Notes under the pieces: model-generated
Told to the model about the DNA's origin: nothing
The model's input: only the letters and a program-made list of their open reading frames with translations
Databases searched by the model: none
Shown here: piece by piece, positions 5,749 through 9,339 of the stretch
Position numbering within the stretch: position 1 is the stretch's first letter
Layout: each line of letters opens with the position of its first letter
Program-made: the position numbers and the translations under genes
Source of the DNA: an uncultured Holophagales bacterium
Lineage (GTDB): Bacteria; Acidobacteriota; Thermoanaerobaculia; UBA5066
Length of the DNA stretch: 9,339 bases
Assembly: GCA_937864895.1 (NCBI GenBank)
Contig: CALMDF010000043.1
Location: 1 to 9,339, forward strand
Direction of reading: 5' to 3'

Positions 5749-6957
5749 GTGCCGGTGGCGCCCCTCGTCCTGCTCCAGTCCTCCGACTGGCACGTCGGCT
5801 CCCCTCTCAAGGGGCGCGGCCTCGGCCTGACGGAGGAGTTCCGCGCCACCCGTCGCGACGAGGTGGATGCGGCGCCAGAACGCCTCCTGCGCGTCGCGCG
5901 GGACGTCCGCCCGGACGCCGTCCTCCTGCCGGGGGACCTCTGGGACGCCGAGAACGTCCCGCCGGCCCTTTTCCGGCGGCTCGTGGAGGCGTTCGCCTCC
6001 CTGGCCCCGTCCCCCGTCTTCGTGGCGCCGGGGAACCACGACTTCGCCGGTTCGGGCGGCTTCTACGATGACGAGTTCCTCTCCGCGCTCGGCCTCCCGG
6101 CGTGGCCCGCGAACGTCAGAGTCTTCCGGCGGCCGACGTGGCAGGTCCTGCCCGTGCCGGGCCGCGAGGACGCGGCGGTCACGGGGCGCGCCTGGCTTTC
6201 GCCGCTCCTCGAGGAAGGGCGTCCCCTCGTCCCGCCGCCACCGAGGGCCGGGGTGGATTTTCCTCTCCTGATGCTCCACGGCTCCCTCGAGAGCTACCGG
6301 GGGCCGGACGCCCCGTCGGGCGCGAAGCGAACGGCCCCTTTCTCCAGGGACGAGATCCTCGGGGCCGGGTTCGCCTGGGCGGCTCTCGGTCACCACCACG
6401 CCTTCGACGTCGTCGAGCGGCCCGACGGAAGCGCGGCCGGCGCCTACAGCGGCTCGCCCACGGGACGGGGGCTCGACGAGACGGGGCCGCGCTTCTTCCT
6501 GAAAGTGACGCTCGACCGCGAGGCCACCGCCCGCGTCGAGAAGGTCCCGGCGGACTGCCGCCAGGTCCTCGACCTCGGCCTCGACGCCGCGGGCCGGGAG
6601 GGCGACGCGCTGCGCGAGGCGGCCCTCGCCGCCCTCCTCGAGGCGGGAGCGACGCCGGGGGACCTCGTCCGGCTCACCGTCACGGGACGCCCGGGGGCAG
6701 GGACGAAACCGATCGCGGCCCTGGGCGACCTGAAGGGCCTCGTCGCCCACCTGACCCTGCGCGACCGGACCGTCACGGAGCCGGAGGCCCCCGGCGGCCG
6801 GGCGACGGCCGAGGGGCGGTTCGCCCTCGAGATCGAGGCTCGTCTCGCGGCGGCGAACGACGACCGGTCCCGCCGCGTGGCCGAGCTCGCGCTCGCCCTC
6901 GGGCGCGAGGCGCTCCTCGGACGCCTGCCGGGGCCGCCGCCGGTGGAGGAAGCCTGA
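5749..6957 (+). CDS. sbcD: SbcD/YhaO-type DNA repair exonuclease subunit
   Basis: Metallophosphoesterase nuclease subunit that works with an SbcC/Rad50-type ATPase on DNA ends. The 402-residue protein has the full set of Mre11-family metal motifs: SDWHVG with D13 and H15, LPGDLWD with D63, PGNHD with N97-H98-D99, MLHGSL with H177, and LGHHH with H215 and H217. The nuclease domain covers about 1-250, and the remaining 150 residues form the capping and partner-binding region. Length fits the YhaO branch. Two in-frame GTG codons (5749 and 5755) are possible starts; neither has a well-placed ribosome site (a GAGG lies 12 bases upstream of the first). The TGA overlaps the CTG start of the next gene, as expected for a co-translated nuclease-ATPase pair. 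Family confidence is high; the exact start is uncertain. Confidence 0.9.
   Translation: MPVAPLVLLQSSDWHVGSPLKGRGLGLTEEFRATRRDEVDAAPERLLRVARDVRPDAVLLPGDLWDAENVPPALFRRLVEAFASLAPSPVFVAPGNHDFAGSGGFYDDEFLSALGLPAWPANVRVFRRPTWQVLPVPGREDAAVTGRAWLSPLLEEGRPLVPPPPRAGVDFPLLMLHGSLESYRGPDAPSGAKRTAPFSRDEILGAGFAWAALGHHHAFDVVERPDGSAAGAYSGSPTGRGLDETGPRFFLKVTLDREATARVEKVPADCRQVLDLGLDAAGREGDALREAALAALLEAGATPGDLVRLTVTGRPGAGTKPIAALGDLKGLVAHLTLRDRTVTEPEAPGGRATAEGRFALEIEARLAAANDDRSRRVAELALALGREALLGRLPGPPPVEEA
6945..6950 (+). promoter_or_regulatory. Shine-Dalgarno sequence supporting a CTG start for the sbcC-like gene
   Basis: GGAGGA lies in the last codons of sbcD, with its GGAGG core four bases before CTG 6954. 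It is the strongest ribosome site in the plus-strand unit, which supports initiation at CTG rather than at the first in-frame canonical codon (GTG 7326), which lies beyond the Walker A motif. Confidence 0.6.
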
Positions 6958-9339
6958 GGATCGACCGGCTCGTCGTCGAGGGCTTCGGGCCTCTCGAGGG
7001 GGTCGACCTCTCCTGGGGAGAGGGGGAGCTCCTTCTCGTCCTCGAGCCGAACGAGACGGGGAAGTCGACCCTCTGCGAGGCGATCGTCGCCGCCCTCTAC
7101 GGCCTGCCGAAGGGGCGTTCCGCGGCCGGCCGCTCCCGCGAGGCTCGAAAGCCCCGAAGCGGCGCCCCGAGCCGCCTCCTGATCGAGGTCTCCGGGGGCG
7201 GGAGCAGGCTCTCCGTCGAGCGCGACTTCGACGCGGGGACGCTCCGCGTCGTCGACCGGGAACGGGGTGAGGACCGCACGGCGGAGTTCCTCCGGCCCGG
7301 AGGACGGGACGCCGTCGGCGAGAAGGTGACCGGACTGACCGAGCAGCTCTTCCGGACGACGGCCTACGTCGGGCAGAACGTCCTCGACGGCGACGCCCTC
7401 GACGCCACTCTCACCGTCGAGCTCGCGCGGATCGCCGACTCGGGGGGCGGAGAGGCGAGCGTCGTGCGGGCGCTCCGGCTCCTCGACTCGGCCCGGACGC
7501 GGATGCCGGACGCGACGACGGGCGCGCAGGTCTCCGTGGAGACGGAGGTCGTCAGGTCGGGCCGCAGGGTCGAGGAGAAGCGCGCCGAGTCGGCCCGGCT
7601 CGCCCGGGCCCGGGAGGCCGCGGCGGAGGCGGCGGGGAAGCTCGCCCGGCTCACGTCCGCCCGGGACGAGGCGCGGCGGGCCGCCGCGCTCGCCGAGGTC
7701 GCGGTGGTCGAAAGCGAGCGAAGGAGTCTCGCCGCCGAGATGCACCGGCGCCGGGACGCGGCGCGGCGGCGCGAGGAGCTCGAGGCCGAGGCCGCTGCTC
7801 TCGCTCGGGAGGCGGGGCTCTTCAGGCCGGAGCCGCTCGCGGCCCTCGACGCGATCCGTGCGAGCCGGGGCTCGCGCCCGGAGGCTCTCGAGGCGGCACG
7901 AGGCGCGCTCGCCGAGCAGAGGAGGGCTGCGGCTTCGGAGGACCGCGATCGCCGCCGCCGGGCGGGGAAGCTCTCGGAGCTCCCTCCGGAGGCCCGGGGA
8001 CGCCTGCGGACGCTCCTCCAGGGCGCGGCCGAGGCCTCCGAGGAGGCCTCGGCGGCCGAGGAGGCCCTCGAGGCGCAGTGGGAGGAGCTCCGTCGAGAGG
8101 GGCTCGAGGAGGACCTGCGCCGGCTGGACGGACTCTCGCCCGCGGAGCGCGACTTCGTCGCCTCGGCAGAGGAGAGCCGCCAGGGCCTGGAGCTCGCGGG
8201 GGTCCAGCTGGACCGCCGGGTCGCCGACGAGGGGGCCCGCGCCGCGATCGCCGCCGGAGAGCGCCGGGTCCTCGTTCGCCGTGCGCGGGCTCTCGTCGTG
8301 GCCGCGGGGCTGTTCGTGCCGCTCGTCGTCGGGGCGCTCCTGAAGCGCGGAAGCCTGGACGACCCGCTCGTCCTGACGCTCGCCGTCTTCGCGGGCGCAC
8401 TGGCCGTCTACGGCAGCGTGGCCTGGGGCCGGGGGAGTGGCCACCGCAGGGCCGACGAGGCCCGCGCGCGGGAGGAGGAGGCGGCCGCGCGCGCCGAGGC
8501 GCTGGAGGTCAGGCGGAATCTCTCCGAGCTGCGCCTCCGGCTGGAACAGACGGCCCGGGGCGCGGGCTTCAGGGACGCGGCCGCGCTCGTGAAGGCCCAG
8601 AGGCGGGCCCGGGCGGCCGAGGAGAAGAGGCAACGGCTCGTCGAAAGGCGCGTGAGGCTCCACGCGGCCGCCGAGAGGCTGGAGGGCGCCGAGAAGGGCC
8701 TCGAACCCTTCCGGGAGGCGCTGGAGATCGCCTCGGGGCTGCCCACGCCGGACGAGGGGCGGAGGCTCCTGCAGATCCTGGCCGACCTCGAGAAGGCGGA
8801 CCACGCGAACGCCGTGCGGGAGGAGGCCTCCGCGCGCGAGGAGGAGCGCCTCCGCGAGGAGGGGTCCGCCCTTGCGGCCATCGAGGAGCGCATCCGCGAG
8901 GTTCTGTCCAGCCTTTCCGTCCCTCCGGACCTCTCCCTCGCGGAGTCCTTCCTCTACGTCGACTCCGGGCGCGCGCGGGCCGCGCGGAGCCGGGAAATCC
9001 TCGAGGTGGAGCTCCCGGCCCTCCTGGCGACGCCGCCGGTCGAGGCGGACGGTACGGTGGAGGAGCGGCTCGAGCGGCTCTCGGAGGAGGTGGAGGCACG
9101 GCTCACCTCCCTCGGCGCCTCCCCGGCCGACCTGGACGCCTCCTCCGGGCCCGAGGCGGCGCGCCACCTGGCGGAAGCCGTCCGGGCACGGGCGGCCCTG
9201 CTCGAAGAAGAGCACTTGCGATCGCTCCTCGCCGTCCGTGAGGGCAAGAACGCCGGACTTCTGCTGCAGCGCGAGGAGCTGCAGGATCTCCGCGACCGAG
9301 AACTCGGAAAGGCTTCCCCGGATGGCCATGCGGCTACGA
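6954..9339 (+). CDS. sbcC: SbcC/YhaN-like coiled-coil ATPase with two membrane helices (truncated)
   Basis: Rad50/SbcC-type ATPase that would gate the preceding SbcD nuclease. From CTG 6954 it reads (L)RIDRLVVEGFGPLEGVDL, the normal family beginning. Walker A is EPNETGKSTL (31-40), and TTAYVGQN with Q141 is the probable Q-loop. Residues from about 160 on are long, charged, Ala/Arg/Glu-rich coiled coil. It is interrupted by two hydrophobic segments (446-463 and 472-491), a feature of the YhaN branch and not of E. coli SbcC. The frame is open to the window end, but the last genuine residue is probably near 745 (about 9191), where the other strand begins to encode a DUF4388 protein. The signature motif and Walker B of the C-terminal half are absent. 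CTG overlaps the sbcD stop (CTGA). The ATPase family is clear; completeness cannot be judged. Confidence 0.85.
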   Translation, partial: MRIDRLVVEGFGPLEGVDLSWGEGELLLVLEPNETGKSTLCEAIVAALYGLPKGRSAAGRSREARKPRSGAPSRLLIEVSGGGSRLSVERDFDAGTLRVVDRERGEDRTAEFLRPGGRDAVGEKVTGLTEQLFRTTAYVGQNVLDGDALDATLTVELARIADSGGGEASVVRALRLLDSARTRMPDATTGAQVSVETEVVRSGRRVEEKRAESARLARAREAAAEAAGKLARLTSARDEARRAAALAEVAVVESERRSLAAEMHRRRDAARRREELEAEAAALAREAGLFRPEPLAALDAIRASRGSRPEALEAARGALAEQRRAAASEDRDRRRRAGKLSELPPEARGRLRTLLQGAAEASEEASAAEEALEAQWEELRREGLEEDLRRLDGLSPAERDFVASAEESRQGLELAGVQLDRRVADEGARAAIAAGERRVLVRRARALVVAAGLFVPLVVGALLKRGSLDDPLVLTLAVFAGALAVYGSVAWGRGSGHRRADEARAREEEAAARAEALEVRRNLSELRLRLEQTARGAGFRDAAALVKAQRRARAAEEKRQRLVERRVRLHAAAERLEGAEKGLEPFREALEIASGLPTPDEGRRLLQILADLEKADHANAVREEASAREEERLREEGSALAAIEERIREVLSSLSVPPDLSLAESFLYVDSGRARAARSREILEVELPALLATPPVEADGTVEERLERLSEEVEARLTSLGASPADLDASSGPEAARHLAEAVRARAALLEEEHLRSLLAVREGKNAGLLLQREELQDLRDRELGKASPDGHAAT
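9180..9200. other. Junction where coding switches strand; both genes cut
   Basis: Left of about 9191 the plus-strand frame has normal codon use and SbcC-like coiled coil. Right of it the plus frame acquires codons otherwise rare here (TTG, CGA, CAT, GAA), while the minus strand reads a recognisable DUF4388 N-terminus with typical codons. The DUF4388 homology stops at residue 46, exactly here. The remaining 149 bases to the window end are about one short-read length. This suggests a chimeric contig end, or else a true inversion breakpoint. Confidence 0.6.
9192..9329 (-). CDS. N-terminal fragment of a DUF4388 (PatA-N-like) protein
   Basis: The first 46 residues from ATG 9329 match the DUF4388 domain start: MAIRGSLSEFSVAEILQLLA, then LQQKSGVLALTDG, then VLFFEQGR. 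This domain usually stands at the N-terminus of proteins linked to response-regulator, gliding or type IV pilus signalling, but the partner domains here are missing. After R46 the reading frame continues open to 6444, yet the sequence turns into Arg/Pro/Gly-rich antisense translation of the SbcC and SbcD genes and is not a real protein. Only ten bases precede the ATG, so a ribosome site cannot be assessed. The gene is truncated at the junction near 9191. Confidence 0.75.

Noticed and set aside
6444..9191. Continuation of the 961-residue minus-strand open frame that begins with the DUF4388 N-terminus
   Set aside because: After residue 46 it is Arg/Pro/Gly-rich with no family features and is antisense to sbcC and to the C-terminal part of sbcD, which have convincing motifs. 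Long antisense open frames are common in very GC-rich coding DNA.
8078..9241. 387-residue plus-strand frame inside the sbcC-like gene
   Set aside because: Arg/Gly/Pro-rich out-of-frame reading; the sbcC-like frame has normal codon use and coiled-coil character here.
1..9339. CRISPR array, insertion sequence, phage genes or attachment sites
   Set aside because: No spaced direct repeats, transposase motifs, terminal inverted repeats or phage-like genes were seen; the content is housekeeping-type.

Overview
The window is very GC-rich (roughly 70% by eye, with G or C in almost every third codon position), densely coding bacterial chromosome, with no rRNA, tRNA, CRISPR array or insertion sequence that I can see. 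Gene content (a TatT-like TPR lipoprotein-type protein, DUF3467, FYDLN-acid zinc ribbon, YhaN-type SbcC with membrane helices, a DUF4388 fragment) and composition suggest an uncultured lineage such as Acidobacteriota (Thermoanaerobaculia/Holophagae-like). That assignment is inference only; myxobacteria-like or other high-GC Gram-negatives are not excluded.

Layout. 3-362 (+): 3' end of an unrecognised gene entering from the left. 438-1293 (-): a two-gene unit, DUF3467 protein then a secreted CAPC thioredoxin-like protein. 1412-3227 (+): a divergent unit, secreted TatT-like TPR protein then serine O-acetyltransferase (cysE). 3231-4059 (-): FYDLN-acid zinc-ribbon protein then folK, convergent with cysE. 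4255-9339 (+): tgt, yajC, sbcD and a large sbcC/yhaN-like gene, closely packed or overlapping. At about 9191 the coding signal switches abruptly to the minus strand, where the first 46 residues of a DUF4388 (PatA-N-like) protein are encoded.

How the genes work together. Most are housekeeping: sulfur assimilation (cysE), folate synthesis (folK), queuosine tRNA modification (tgt), Sec translocation (yajC), and DNA-end processing by an SbcD/SbcC-type nuclease-ATPase pair. The usual tgt-yajC-secD-secF order is interrupted after yajC by sbcDC.

The most notable points are not a new system but oddities of gene structure. folK is complete (162 residues) but has no ATG, GTG or TTG anywhere in its frame; the best start position reads GTA. 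The sbcC-like gene begins with CTG behind a strong Shine-Dalgarno sequence. Two gene starts (1412, 4202) sit exactly six bases after a TANNNT -10 box, as expected for leaderless mRNAs. Both sbcC and the DUF4388 gene are cut at one junction 149 bases from the right end, which looks like a chimeric contig end or a rearrangement.
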